Below, piece after piece: positions 22,325 through 31,655 of a DNA stretch of 64,000 bases (within the stretch, counting starts at the first letter, position 1; every line of letters starts with the position of its first letter). The stretch lies in the NCBI GenBank assembly GCA_964019335.1, contig OZ025700.1, positions 310,001 to 374,000 of the forward strand. The letters run 5' to 3'. Origin of the DNA: Diplonema japonicum (taxonomy: Eukaryota > Euglenozoa > Diplonemea > Diplonemida > Diplonemidae). The position numbers and the translations under genes were made by a program. The notes below the pieces were generated by a model. It had not been told where the DNA came from, did no database searches, and saw nothing but the letters and a program-made list of their open reading frames with translations.

Positions 22325-22365
<41 letters not shown>

Positions 22366-22440
22366 GAGTTTTTTAAAATGTAAGTGTGGAAAGCTGTAGG
22401 TGTTCTAACATCAAGGAATGGGAAAGAATAGTTAACTGAA

Positions 22441-22600
22441 ACACCCCCTCGGGTGGGCAGAGGGGTGTAGAGTCGTACAAACAAACAAAGTTGCAACAAA
22501 AAGGGAGCCCTCCTAGCTAAAGGAGGGTCCCCCACCGTCGCTGTGTCATGTGGTGTGGGGGGAGGGAGTCGAATTGTTTAAAGGGTGCTACTTTGCACCT

Positions 22601-22636
<36 letters not shown>

Positions 22637-22732
22637 ATCTTTCTTGGTTCGTTTAGTTTAATACAATAAACAACCACACCCTGTTATAAGGTGTTCAGGA
22701 AGTGGTTGTCTGTGAAACTATCCCCCTTGCCT
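22441..22732 (-). repeat. Conserved intergenic module between YA copies 2 and 1
   Basis: The module follows the stop of one copy and precedes the next on the minus strand. It contains four candidate stem-loops. In plus-strand order they are: a stem of CCCCTC/GAGGGG around GGGTGGGCA; CCTCC/GGAGG around TAGCTAAA; GGTGC/GCACC around TACTTT; and ACACC/GGTGT near the stop codon, nested in AACCAC/GTGGTT. A long T-run replaces part of the spacer seen in other modules. It probably serves 3'-end formation of one copy and 5'-processing of the next. Confidence 0.65.
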
Positions 22733-23062
22733 TCAGTAGTAGTACGCCCTGGGGCTCACGACAGTGTCGTAGTAGCGCGGAGAGGCCAAGGCGTCGTAGT
22801 AACGAGGGGAGGTCGCCGAGGTGTAGTAAGCATCACGGATGCGCCTCGCAGAGGCATCGGCCTCCACACGAGCCGTTGCTGCAGCCACATCAGCAGCCAC
22901 ACCGTAGGTGGTGCTGTAGGCAGAGCTGTAGTAAGGTGTGTAGGCCAAGGAAGAGGTGTAGGGGACGGTGGCACGTGCAACAGCAAGGTCGGCCTCAGCA
23001 CGAGCAACAGCAACATCAACAGAGGTCACCCTCGGGGACACAGGTGCGACGTAGTAGACCAT
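22733..23062 (-). CDS. YA-rich tandem family protein, copy 2
   Basis: This is the 109-residue standard form with VAPVSPRVTSVD at the N-terminus and YTSSLAY in the middle. A trans-splice-like CCCACAG acceptor lies at 23099, 37 nt before the ATG. The leader contains TTATAAACACAAA directly before the start. Confidence 0.8.
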   Translation of the reverse strand: MVYYVAPVSPRVTSVDVAVARAEADLAVARATVPYTSSLAYTPYYSSAYSTTYGVAADVAAATARVEADASARRIRDAYYTSATSPRYYDALASPRYYDTVVSPRAYYY

Positions 23063-23098
23063 TTTGTGTTTATAAGGTGTTTTAAGTGGAGTTGAAAG

Positions 23099-23106
23099 CT
23101 GTGGGT
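23099..23106 (-). promoter_or_regulatory. Probable trans-splice acceptor of YA copy 2
   Basis: On the minus strand CACCCACAG precedes CTTTCAACTCC and the ATG at 23062. The same arrangement recurs before copies 4, 7 and 9. The use of this AG is inferred from a euglenozoan spliced-leader system. Confidence 0.4.
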
Positions 23107-23154
23107 GCTGACATGAGAAAATAATGGAAATAAGTAAAATATAAGAAAAGCGGA

Positions 23155-23449
23155 AACACCCCTCGGGTGGGCAGAGGGGTGAAGAGTCGGTACAAACAAA
23201 CAAAGTTGCAACGAAAAGGAAGTCCTCCTAGCTAAAGGAGGGCCCCCCACCGTCGCTGTGTCATGTGGTGTGGGGGGGGGGGGGGGAGTGAAACTGTTTT
23301 AAGGGTGCTACTTTGCACCTGTTTCTTTTCATCTTTTTTTTATTGTATCTTCTTTGGTTCGCATGTTTGGTTTAATACAAGAATAAACAACCACACCCTG
23401 TTATAAGGTGTTCAGGAAGTGGTTGTCTGTGAAACTATCCCCCTTGCCT
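23155..23449 (-). repeat. Conserved intergenic module between YA copies 3 and 2
   Basis: The module carries the same ordered stem-loops as the one at 22441-22732 and the shared TTGGTTCGCATGTTTGGTTT block. The leftmost hairpin here is perfect over 8 bp (CACCCCTC/GAGGGGTG). Confidence 0.65.
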
Positions 23450-23779
23450 TCAGTAGTAGTACGCCCTGGGGCTCACGACAGTGTCGTAGTAGCGCGGAGA
23501 GGCCAAGGCATCGTAGTAACGAGGGGAGGTCGCCGAGGTGTAGTAAGCATCACGGATGCGCCTCGCAGAGGCATCGGCCTCCACACGAGCTGTCGCTGCA
23601 GCCACATCAGCAGCCACACCGTAGGTGGTGCTGTAGGCAGAGCTGTAGTAAGGTGTGTAGGCCAAGGAAGTGGTGTAGGGGACGGTGGCACGTGCAACAG
23701 CAAGGTCGGCCTCAGCACGAGCAACAGCAACATCAACAGAGGTCACCCTCGGGGACACAGGTGCGACGTAGTAGACCAT
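23450..23779 (-). CDS. YA-rich tandem family protein, copy 3
   Basis: A 109-residue member with the YTTSLAY variant; its protein is identical to copies 5 and 8. Its upstream flank (from 23780) differs from the other copies and lacks the conserved module, so it may be the 5' edge of a sub-array. Confidence 0.8.
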   Translation of the reverse strand: MVYYVAPVSPRVTSVDVAVARAEADLAVARATVPYTTSLAYTPYYSSAYSTTYGVAADVAAATARVEADASARRIRDAYYTSATSPRYYDALASPRYYDTVVSPRAYYY

Positions 23780-23940
23780 TTTATTTATATTATTTGGAGT
23801 GAAAAAAGAAGCTGTGTGGAAAACTGTGAATATATCCAAGTAAGAAAAAGTATTCAATATGAAAAAAAAAAGAAAAAAACTTAAAGTACAGGACAAGCCC
23901 CCCGCTAGAGGGCCGCCCTATGGGAGGGGGGGGGGGGTCT

Positions 23941-24000
23941 AAAATCTTGGCCCTATTTGGCATGTTGGATTTCACTCACAGGTTTTGGCATGTTGAAAAT
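23941..24000. repeat. Dispersed TTTGGCATGTTG repeat
   Basis: Two TTTGGCATGTTG motifs lie here (about 23956 and 23984), preceded by AAAATCTTGG. A related block AAAATCTTGGAACGATTTGG plus CATGTTGAATTTTC occurs near 25985-26025. It looks like a dispersed repeat of unknown type. Confidence 0.4.
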
Positions 24001-24027
24001 TTTCGCTGTTAGTCCGGGTTTCGTCGC

Positions 24028-24154
24028 CGTAGGCCTTGGGCCTACGACAACGAACCCTTGTATTTCCCGCCCGCGGCCTGCGGCCGCGGTGCCACGACCG
24101 TTCCTCGGCCTTCGGCCTCGGAACCCACTGCCCTGACGCGGCCTTCGGCCGCGT
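24028..24154. repeat. Cluster of four GC-rich GGCC-N3-GGCC palindromes
   Basis: Four 19-nt units at 24028-24046, 24071-24089, 24103-24121 and 24136-24154 are each centred on GGCC, a 3-nt loop (TTG, TGC, TTC, TTC) and GGCC. Three extend to perfect 8-bp stems (for example ACGCGGCC/GGCCGCGT); the third pairs over only 4 bp. GC content contrasts sharply with the surroundings. The units resemble the mobile GC hairpins known from organelle genomes, but nothing else here is organellar. Confidence 0.7.
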
Positions 24155-24497
24155 TGCCCGTTAAAAGAAGTAATGCAGTGACTATTCACTATGAAAAACA
24201 AACTACTGACTTGTTGAGCGCTCCAAAAATCTCTTTTGTGAAAGGTACAAAAGCCTTTGGTATGCGTTCTTTTTCTTTCAATCGATTGTTATATGTACTT
24301 ATAAAATATTGCGCGCATTAGACGACACTGATTAAGCGACTGGCACCTTCCGAAGAAGGGCCTCCCATGTCCGCCGTGTTGAGCAGAGGATGCCCCGGGG
24401 CGGGCGTTCCAGTCTGATCATGTCGCACTATAATATATTTCTCATCTTCTAGAAGAAAATGAAGTTTTTGCCCTCGAAGAGCGCCGGGCCAGCACTC

Positions 24498-24812
24498 TTA
24501 CTTGCGTAAGGTGTTCTTCGGATGGCGCTGCCTGACGTTGTGCCATTGCAGCGTCGAGAAGAACAGCCAGTCAGTCGCCATGGAGTAGTGATCCTTTAAG
24601 GCTCTCCTATCTCCATGCCGCGTGTACTGTTGCCGTCTCTCGACGTCCCCCTTCGCCTTCCAGCCTTCCAAGTCAAACTGGCCATGAACCACGTGTTCCA
24701 ATGCCTCAAGTTCCACACCTTTTCTCCTGCAAAGCCACACACTTCTTGTAACACCCTTGTTTACTAGTGCCCTTAATTCCGTATGAAGAAAGGATCTTTG
24801 TATTATTATCAT
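24498..24812 (-). pseudogene. Candidate coding remnant, unknown
   Basis: A 104-residue frame with balanced composition (for example LEALEHVVHGQFDLEGWKAK and RQQYTRHGDRRALKDHYSMA) lies between repeat-like stretches. A TTTGCAG that could be an intron acceptor sits near 24730. No family recognised; it could be a decayed gene or a transposon fragment. Confidence 0.25.
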
Positions 24813-25261
24813 TTGGTCGATATATCATGAGTTTTAATTATAAACTTTCTTTGGCATGATTGCTTCCTTAACACGGTTATTGCATGGTTGTACTCATTAA
24901 AGACTAGTTTTCATTTGTGAGTAGTGCAGTGTTCCCTCTCAATGTTGCTGTTTCTTTTTTTTTTTTGTTTTCGTCGGATCAGCTACCTTGGAACGTCCAC
25001 ATACTTCCGCTATTCTATTCCATTTTAGAGGAGATGCACTCTTCTAGCAAGCTAGTGTAGATCACATTAGTGCTTCAAGGATTATCTGACGTTACCTGGT
25101 GCGGCTCTTCACAGGTCCCCACCCACTTCGCTATGGTTTCCTAATCGATTTCTCTTTTTTTCTTTTTTCACTCACTGAGGGCCTCATTATTTCCTCCGGC
25201 GACGACGGACGCAGCAGCAAACCCAGGCAGAGGTGGCAGGCACCTGCAGAACACGAACGAC

Positions 25262-25299
25262 CAATAAAGTACAGAAACTGTAGCTTTAGAATCATTGGT
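25262..25299 (-). ncRNA. Spliced-leader-like sequence
   Basis: On the minus strand a 38-nt sequence starts ACCAATGATTCTAAAG and ends CAGTTTCTGTACTTTATTG, followed directly by GT at 25261-25260. The end matches the conserved 3' half of kinetoplastid and diplonemid spliced leaders from memory; the 5' part differs from the Diplonema leader I recall at about three positions. The next bases (GTCGTTCG) are not the usual GTATG donor. A GC-rich, hairpin-capable sequence follows to about 25180 and then an A-rich tract. It could be a diverged spliced-leader RNA gene, or a leader carried into the genome by reverse transcription of an mRNA. A possible exon (SVADVVFPDIAEARREAFSD, 25345-25410) lies just upstream on the same strand. 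Confidence 0.6.
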
Positions 25300-25489
25300 C
25301 TTACTTTTTCTTTTTCTTTTAGCCCGACCACTCACGTAACAGTCCGAGAAGGCCTCTCTTCGCGCCTCAGCTATGTCCGGGAACACCACATCAGCAACAC
25401 TCTTTGGCTGGGTTGCAGGTATTTTAAAAGAATTGGTTTTTGTGATATAATGATGGGAAAAGAGCTGTAAGAAATGTGGTGAGAATATG

Positions 25490-25775
25490 TTGTTGAGCAT
25501 TAATGAAACTAAGGGGGCCCAATTGGGCACTTCCGGGACTAAGGGGTACTTTGAGCATTTATGAAACTAAGGGGACCGAATTCGAGATCTAAAAACTTAC
25601 GGGTCAAGTATGAGGTTCTTTTTGAAGACTTGGGGTACTACGCAGAGATTTAGGAAACCTTGGGGACAGGACCAGAAACCCTTCCTTCCTTAAAGATAGA
25701 CCTTGAACATTGCTCAAACTAAGGGGGAAACTAAGGGGGTGGATTTTGAGCATTTCTCCGAACTTTGGGTCAAGT
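25490..25775. repeat. Short interspersed CTAAGGGG repeats
   Basis: GAGCATT(A/T)ATGAAACTAAGGGG occurs at about 25494 and 25552, and AAACTAAGGGGG twice near 25715-25740, with GAGCATTTCTCCG after it. The motifs are irregularly spaced (14-60 bp). No protein is evident; possibly a decayed transposon end. Confidence 0.45.
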
Positions 25776-26214
25776 CAGCAGTTTTCTCTTTTTTTTTTCC
25801 CACAAGGGAGGGATCTACAACCACCCCTCGCAATTCCGTTCGCTTCCGCTCCTGTGGCAAAGCACAGGCGGACCCAAAGAATGAAAAGATGAAGAAAACA
25901 GTCGTTAACGCGCCAAAAACCTTGCACGCTCTGCAGGCCCTGGAGAGGCCCTCATTTCCCTTAAGAAAAAAAATGGGCTTGACAAAAATCTTGGAACGAT
26001 TTGGCATGTTGAATTTTCTCTTAGGAAACTCACGGCCCTGGAGAGCGTTGCAAGCTGCAAGGTACAAAAACATCGCGCATCATGGCTATTTCCGTTTCAT
26101 GCTTACTGTTCCGCGTAGCCGAGTATCCTGCTATTTTCGCTGCCTGGTTGACTCAGGACTCGTTCCACGGGTGCACGATGACAACAACAAGAACATGCGG
26201 GAGGAACACATAAA

Positions 26215-26670
26215 CTACAGGAGGCTCCTCTGGAGGATGTCAGTCACCTTTATTGACACTTCCCTCTTCACCCGTTTTTCAGTTTTCTCGCTCTTATCCC
26301 TACGTGCAGTAACATTTCTGCCACCTGGGAAGAACACTTCCGCAGGTGTTGAGAGTATCTCGATCATCCCACGCCAGCTCCTGTCAACACCACGCGTCAC
26401 CACCTGCAGCCTCTCTACGGCTATCTACCACTGTTCTATTCCCACGTAAACAAGAACCCGTCTGTCATCACTGAATAGGCTTTATCATACGAGATGGAAC
26501 CTGTTTCTGCAGAATTCATCTTGTCCGCCACGTTTATTATTTTCACTGTGTTGTCCGACATCTCACTGAAGGCGTAGTCACCCTCACTCACGAGTACTGC
26601 CCCACTGAACTAATGGAGCCCTCTTGACGAGCTCTTGACCCGCGACGGCAGCCACAGCGAACAGCAACAT
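26215..26670 (-). pseudogene. Candidate short secreted-protein gene or remnant
   Basis: The ATG at 26670 starts MLLFAVAAVAGQ, a signal-peptide-like sequence. After a frame change near 26600 (frameshift, or an intron starting GTCGCG and ending CATTAG), a clearly protein-like frame follows (DYAFSEMSDNTVKIINVADK and ISYDKAYSVMTDGFLFT). An intron of about 72 nt (GTGGGAAT to GTTGACAG) would join it to SWRGMIEILSTPAEVFFPGG and a stop at 26215. A related peptide (DRWRGLLIEVQKS) can be read at 27060-27110. No family is assigned; it may be a decaying gene. Confidence 0.35.
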
Positions 26671-27239
26671 TTTAGTTTGACAGAAGAGGAGGCGGGGAGG
26701 GGATCAATAAACCTATTTTAACTTTTAAAGAGGTCAAGAGTTGATTTATCAACTGGAACCAATAGTGCACGACGGTGCTTGGGGACATTCCTTAGTCGCT
26801 GGGGACATGAAGAAGATATTCCTGCTCGTTCTTGTTACTCCCTGCTTCCTTTGGAGTCCTTGTAGTGTCCAGAGACACAGGTACAAGATGTGTGCAGCAG
26901 AGCAGGACGGTTACGACACGCGTGAAGGGAGTGTACTATCTAATCTACAGTGACGGAAATGTTGCGGAGGCTGACTGCGATACATCTTTCTCCCAAGCAC
27001 CGGGAATACCACCTGTTGGTCATGGAGACTGTGACCACGGCAGCTACTAAGGTGTGGTGGAGGATATGCAGCGATTTCTGAACTTCAATCAGGAGGCCCC
27101 TCCAACGATCCTCAACGAAGGTATTGCAATACACGCCTCAAGAGGTCTTTGTTTGTTAGACAATGTGCCAAAGAGTTGAAAGCGAAATTAAAGCAAAAGA
27201 AAAAATAAAATAAAAATAAAAGTATAAGAAAAGCGGAAA

Positions 27240-27528
27240 CATCCCCTCGGGTGGGCAGAGGGGTGAAGAGTCGGTACAAACAAACAAAGTTGCAACGAAA
27301 AGGAAGTCCTCCTAGCTAAAGGAGGGTCCCCCACCGTCGCTGTGTCATGTGGTGTGGGGGGAGGGAGTGAAACTGTTTTAAGGGTGCTACTTTGCACCTG
27401 TTTCTTTTCATCTTTTTTTTATTGTATCTTCTTTGGTTCGCATGTTTGGTTTAATACAAGAATAAACAACCACACCCTGTTATAAGGTGTTCAGGAAGTG
27501 GTTGTCTGTGAAACTATCCCCCTTGCCT
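27240..27528 (-). repeat. Conserved intergenic module downstream of YA copy 4
   Basis: A full set of four stem-loops is present, but the gene copy expected on its lower-coordinate side is missing and is replaced by the remnant segment 26985-27180. Confidence 0.6.
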
Positions 27529-27858
27529 TCAGTAGTAGTACGCCCTGGGGCTCACGACAGTGTCGTAGTAGCGCGGAGAGGCCAAGGCGTCGTAGTAACG
27601 AGGGGAGGTCGCCGAGGTGTAGTAAGCATCACGGATGCGCCTCGCAGAGGCATCGGCCTCCACACGAGCCGTCGCTGCAGCCACATCAGCAGCCACACTG
27701 TAGGTGGTGCTGTAGGCAGAGCTGTAGTAAGGTGTGTAGGCCAAGGAAGTGGTGTAGGGGACGGTGGCACGTGCAACAGCAAGGTCGGCCTCAGCACGAG
27801 CAACAGCAACATCAACAGAGGTCACCCTCGGGGACACAGGTGCGACGTAGTAGACCAT
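27529..27858 (-). CDS. YA-rich tandem family protein, copy 4
   Basis: A 109-residue member with YTTSLAY and TTYSVAADV variants; its protein is identical to copy 9. The leader is the TATAAACACAAA type with a CCCACAG acceptor-like site upstream. Confidence 0.8.
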   Translation of the reverse strand: MVYYVAPVSPRVTSVDVAVARAEADLAVARATVPYTTSLAYTPYYSSAYSTTYSVAADVAAATARVEADASARRIRDAYYTSATSPRYYDALASPRYYDTVVSPRAYYY

Positions 27859-27961
27859 TTTGTGTTTATAAGGTGTTTTAAGTGGAGTTGAAAGCTGTGG
27901 GTGTGCTGACATGAGAAGAACATGAAATAATAGAAATAAGTAAAAATTAAACTAAAAGCGG

Positions 27962-28252
27962 AAACACCCCTCGGGTGGGCAGAGGGGTGAAGAGTCGGTA
28001 CAAACAAACAAAGTTGCAACGAAAAGGAAGTCCTCCTAGCTAAAGGAGGGCCCCCATCCGTCGCTATGTCATGTGGTGTGGGGGAGGGAGGCGAATTGTT
28101 TAAAGGGTGCCACGTTGCACTTGTTTCTTTTTTTTTTTTAAATATTTTTTTTTTTGTTTCTTCGCATGTTTGGTTTAATACAAGAATAAACAACCACACC
28201 CTGTTATAAGGTGTTCAGGAAGTGGTTGTCTGTGAAACTATCCCCCTTGCCT
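27962..28252 (-). repeat. Conserved intergenic module between YA copies 5 and 4
   Basis: The ordered stem-loops are conserved, but GGTGCCACGTTGCAC replaces the usual third hairpin, and that stem keeps only part of its pairing. Confidence 0.6.
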
Positions 28253-28582
28253 TCAGTAGTAGTACGCCCTGGGGCTCACGACAGTGTCGTAGTAGCGCGG
28301 AGAGGCCAAGGCATCGTAGTAACGAGGGGAGGTCGCCGAGGTGTAGTAAGCATCACGGATGCGCCTCGCAGAGGCATCGGCCTCCACACGAGCTGTCGCT
28401 GCAGCCACATCAGCAGCCACACCGTAGGTGGTGCTGTAGGCAGAGCTGTAGTAAGGTGTGTAGGCCAAGGAAGTGGTGTAGGGGACGGTGGCACGTGCAA
28501 CAGCAAGGTCGGCCTCAGCACGAGCAACAGCAACATCAACAGAGGTCACCCTCGGGGACACAGGTGCGACGTAGTAGACCAT
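28253..28582 (-). CDS. YA-rich tandem family protein, copy 5
   Basis: A 109-residue member; its protein is identical to copies 3 and 8. Its upstream flank (28583-28745) matches that of copy 8 at 34942-35100. Confidence 0.8.
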   Translation of the reverse strand: MVYYVAPVSPRVTSVDVAVARAEADLAVARATVPYTTSLAYTPYYSSAYSTTYGVAADVAAATARVEADASARRIRDAYYTSATSPRYYDALASPRYYDTVVSPRAYYY

Positions 28583-29726
28583 TTTATTTTTGGAGTGAAA
28601 AGGGAAGGGTGTGTGGAAAACTGTGAATAAATGTCTTCAAGTTGCAAAGGCTGAATCGACGACAGCTCTTTCTCCCAAGCACCGGGAATACCACCTGTTG
28701 GTCATGGAGACTGTGACCACGGCAGCTACTAAGGTGTGGTGAGGGCATCGGGTTTAAGAACGTATGTAAAAACAAAAGAATAGAAAAAAAAACAATCAGA
28801 AAAAACCCCTCGGGTGGAGGGATAAAGCATCGGTACACACGAACAATGGTGCAACAAGAGGGAAGTCCTCCCAAAGAAGGCTCCCACCGTCGCTTGTCAT
28901 GTGGCGTGGGGGAGAAGGGGGGGAAAAAAAAATTACGAGAATTTAAAAAAAAGAAAAATTGAAATAAAGGGAGAAAGAGAGGGAAATAAAAACACGACAT
29001 TCGTTTCTTTTTTATAAAATACCGACCCTCCCACTTTTGTTCTCAATTAAGAAGTGGCAAAAGTTCTTTTTTTTTTTTTTTTTGCTGGATCTCTATAACC
29101 ATCCTTAAGTAGGAGGCTTCCCATAAAGGGGCACGTGGCTACGAGAAAATGAGGGTGGGCTAAAAGAAAAGAAAGAGAAAGTCGCAAAATGTGAGAGGGA
29201 GAAAAAAGAAGCTTTTGCTTGAGTGTGCAAGGGGCGGCACCGACACAAAAAGCAGGCATATGAGATTAGTTTTTTCTTCTTCTTCCTTCCTTTCCCCCCT
29301 CTTATCAAAGAAAGAAGTACAAAACAACCTCATAAAAGAAATCAGGGGAAAGGGGGGGGGGGTTATATTTTCAGGTTTGTGTTTCTGGAAGAAAAAGAAA
29401 ACAAAAAAAAAAAAGAAACATTAGGGAATTGGAGAAGCCGGCGATCGATGTGCAATTCCATGACACGGGTCATGTAAGTTTGCTGTCACCAAAATAAAAA
29501 AAATAAAAAACCTTTTATTTTTTTATATTTTCTCTCCCTGGTTCTTTTTTGTTTCCTTTCCCTCCCCTTTTTCAGTTTTTTTTTTTTTTTTTAAACAATG
29601 TGTTAACATAAGAAAGGATCTTCGGAAGTCCAGCCAACCCCCGACACAAGACATTTTGCGCGATAGGTCACAAAAAGGGAGGGGGAGAGGGAGTGGGGAG
29701 AAGTCAAACAAAGCTACCTTTCTTTT
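28583..29726. other. Gene-free spacer with a decayed array module
   Basis: 28583-28745 duplicates the flank of YA copy 8. 28803-28925 is a diverged remnant of the intergenic module (CCTCGGGTGG, TCGGTACA and CACCGTCGC blocks retained, hairpins broken). The rest is purine- or T-rich low complexity up to the chitinase stop. Confidence 0.65.
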
Positions 29727-31433
29727 CTAGTTGCTGATTTTTTTGCACTCAGGTGCGTACCAGCACCTCCTCAGGCACCTGGCCCACCACCTGCTCTGCT
29801 GGTAGCACGCAAGCCCTGCCTCACAGCAGTTCGGGTTCTGCATGCACCCACCCCACATTCCGATCCTGCGTGCGCACTGGTTGTCAGCTGTGGGCACGGG
29901 AGTGGAAGCATCAGTCGGCATAGGGGTAGGCATAGGAGTGGGTGCAGGTGTCTTGCCAGCAGTGGGCATGGGAGTAGGCATAGGAGTAGGCATGGGTGTA
30001 GGCTCAGGAGTAGCATCAGGCTCGTTTGCAGGCTGAGGAGTGGGCATAGGCGTCGGCATAGGAGTGGGCATGGGTGTAGGCATAGGAGTGGGCATGGGAG
30101 TAGCATCAGGCTCGTTTGCAGGCTGAGGAGTGGGCATAGGAGTGGGCATGGGAGTAGGCATAGGGGTAGGCATAGGGGTGGGCATGGGAGTAGGCATAGG
30201 GGTGGGCATGGGTGTAGGCATGGGAGTAGAAGGAGGGTTGGGGTTACTGCCACTACTGCAGCCCCTTGTCTGGCTGACTGTGCGACCCACTGTCTGCGAC
30301 CAGTCACCGTTGGTGTCGTGGAGAGCGACCCAAAAGAAAGCCCCCCCGTTGCAAGGGTACTCTTTGTTCAGGTCGTTCATTACGCTGACAGCCTGCTGCG
30401 CGTTGCTGTTGGAGCCGGTGCCTGAGCAGTCGCTGATGCAGAACCCAAACACCACCTTCGTAGGGTCGTTCCCGAAGCAGTCCGTCACAAGGGTTTTGAA
30501 GTGCTGCAGGGCGGACTCGTGCACTCCCCCGTTGATCCCATCTGTGTTGGGGCGCGTCACCCCGTTGTAGTACTGCGGCATGAGGAAGTCCATGGAGCTT
30601 GCCACTTCCTTGATGACGTTGTAGTAGCCGGTCCCCTTCTTCATGTCGATGTCCATAGGGGCGTGCGAGACTTCCTTCCCGGAGGGGAGGCTCTGCCTCA
30701 GCCCGACTGTCACGTCCTTAAGGAACTTCTGAGCCTGGGCACCCTTAGCGAAGGAGGACCCCCTCTGACCGTTCTCGTAGTAGTACTCGTAGTCGATGTC
30801 CACCCCGTCGAAGCCCTGGCTCCTGGAGATGTCGACAAGCTGCTGGATGACGTAGTCCTCCTTCCCGTAGCAGTACTCCCAGCAGTCGTTGAGGCCGTCC
30901 CAAGAGCCACCCATGCCCGCTCCGCCGAATGACAGGATAACCTTTTTACCAGCAGCACGCCACTTGGAGATGAGGCCAGGGTTTGGCGCGTTGTTGCAGA
31001 CAGGGACAGGGGTGCTGATCTTGCACTGTTGGTTGCACTGGTTCTTGCCGGGTGCCCAAGTGTAGGTCACAGCGAAGGAAACGAGGATGTGGGTGTAGGC
31101 GTTCACCTGGGCGTCTGTGGGGCAGGCTTGCCAGTTCCCGACATACGCAATGAGCCTGCTGTCGTGCTCTGCCTTTGCACTAGGACCAGGAGGGGGTGTC
31201 GGGGGGTTGGGGGTCGGCTCCGGTGCGGGGACAGTCCCTCCCATACTCGGGCACCATGTTGCTCCATTTGCCGCACATGCACCTGCACTGCCGCCACCTG
31301 GGTAACACGGCTCTGCCCACCCTGATTTATAACAGGGTTCCCCTCTATTGATGCACCTTTGACAATCGGCCGTCGACTGCCCTGACGCAGCACCTACGAG
31401 CATTGCGAGTCCTAAAATCTTCATTGCCGTCAT
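29727..31433 (-). CDS. Secreted GH18 chitinase with MPTP-repeat linker and CBM1-like tail
   Basis: The enzyme hydrolyses chitin. The ATG at 31433 ([20 protein letters not shown], a signal peptide) follows a CACCACAG acceptor by 11 nt. A Cys-rich N-terminal module (about residues 23-65) precedes a Pro-rich linker and the GH18 barrel (about 90-390). The catalytic motif is [12 protein letters not shown], with the expected DxxDxDxE acid at Glu. After the barrel there are about 120 residues of (PMPT)n linker broken by QPANEPDAT, then a C-terminal domain whose [19 protein letters not shown] matches the pattern of fungal/oomycete CBM1 cellulose-binding modules. No intron is seen. It could serve prey or detritus digestion, or wall remodelling. 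A transferred origin for the tail is possible but not shown. Confidence 0.93.
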   Translation of the reverse strand: MTAMKILGLAMLVGAASGQSTADCQRCINRGEPCYKSGWAEPCYPGGGSAGACAANGATWCPSMGGTVPAPEPTPNPPTPPPGPSAKAEHDSRLIAYVGNWQACPTDAQVNAYTHILVSFAVTYTWAPGKNQCNQQCKISTPVPVCNNAPNPGLISKWRAAGKKVILSFGGAGMGGSWDGLNDCWEYCYGKEDYVIQQLVDISRSQGFDGVDIDYEYYYENGQRGSSFAKGAQAQKFLKDVTVGLRQSLPSGKEVSHAPMDIDMKKGTGYYNVIKEVASSMDFLMPQYYNGVTRPNTDGINGGVHESALQHFKTLVTDCFGNDPTKVVFGFCISDCSGTGSNSNAQQAVSVMNDLNKEYPCNGGAFFWVALHDTNGDWSQTVGRTVSQTRGCSSGSNPNPPSTPMPTPMPTPMPTPMPTPMPTPMPTPMPTPMPTPQPANEPDATPMPTPMPTPMPTPMPTPMPTPQPANEPDATPEPTPMPTPMPTPMPTAGKTPAPTPMPTPMPTDASTPVPTADNQCARRIGMWGGCMQNPNCCEAGLACYQQSRWWARCLRRCWYAPECKKISN

Positions 31434-31444
31434 CTTTTAAAAAT

Positions 31445-31452
31445 CTGTGGTG
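31445..31452 (-). promoter_or_regulatory. Probable trans-splice acceptor of the chitinase gene
   Basis: CACCACAG on the minus strand ends 11 nt before the ATG at 31433. No other ATG intervenes, which supports the chosen start. Confidence 0.45.
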
Positions 31453-31529
31453 TTGAGGTTTGTCTACAGTGGTTGAAAGAAAAAACAAAAACAAAAAAAG
31501 ATAAGTAGGGAGACGAATAGCATAAGAGT

Positions 31530-31655
31530 GCTTTGCACCTGGTCTTTATATCTTCTTTGGTTCGCATGTTTGGCCTAATACAAATAAAAACAACAACCAC
31601 ACCCTGTTATAAGGTGTTCAGGAAGTGGTTGTCTGTGAAACTATCCCCCTTGCCT
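31530..31655 (-). repeat. Truncated array module downstream of YA copy 6
   Basis: Only the gene-proximal half of the module is present (TTGCACC, TTGGTTCGCATGTTTGG, and the ACACC/GGTGT hairpin by the stop). The other two hairpins are missing where the chitinase gene begins. Confidence 0.6.

Larger units (their letters stand above)
26985..28310. repeat. Segmental duplication, left copy
   Basis: About 1.3 kb here matches 35026-36351 at a constant offset of 8041, including YA copy 4, two conserved modules and a non-array leader (26985-27180). By eye I saw no differences until within the following YA copy. It is either a recent duplication or gene conversion, or an assembly effect. Confidence 0.75.

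Noticed and set aside
22733-23095. Plus-strand 127-134 residue and minus-strand 87-residue Leu/Pro-rich frames recurring in every array copy
   Set aside because: They recur only because the YA gene is duplicated. The YA frame has a defined start with an acceptor and a conserved C-terminus; the other frames have unlikely composition.
24028-24154. CRISPR-like array
   Set aside because: Units are palindromes with different outer bases and uneven, short spacing, and the genome is eukaryotic.
23953-24201. 82-residue Arg/Gly-rich minus-strand frame
   Set aside because: Its composition is produced by translating the GGCC palindromes; no acceptor or homology.
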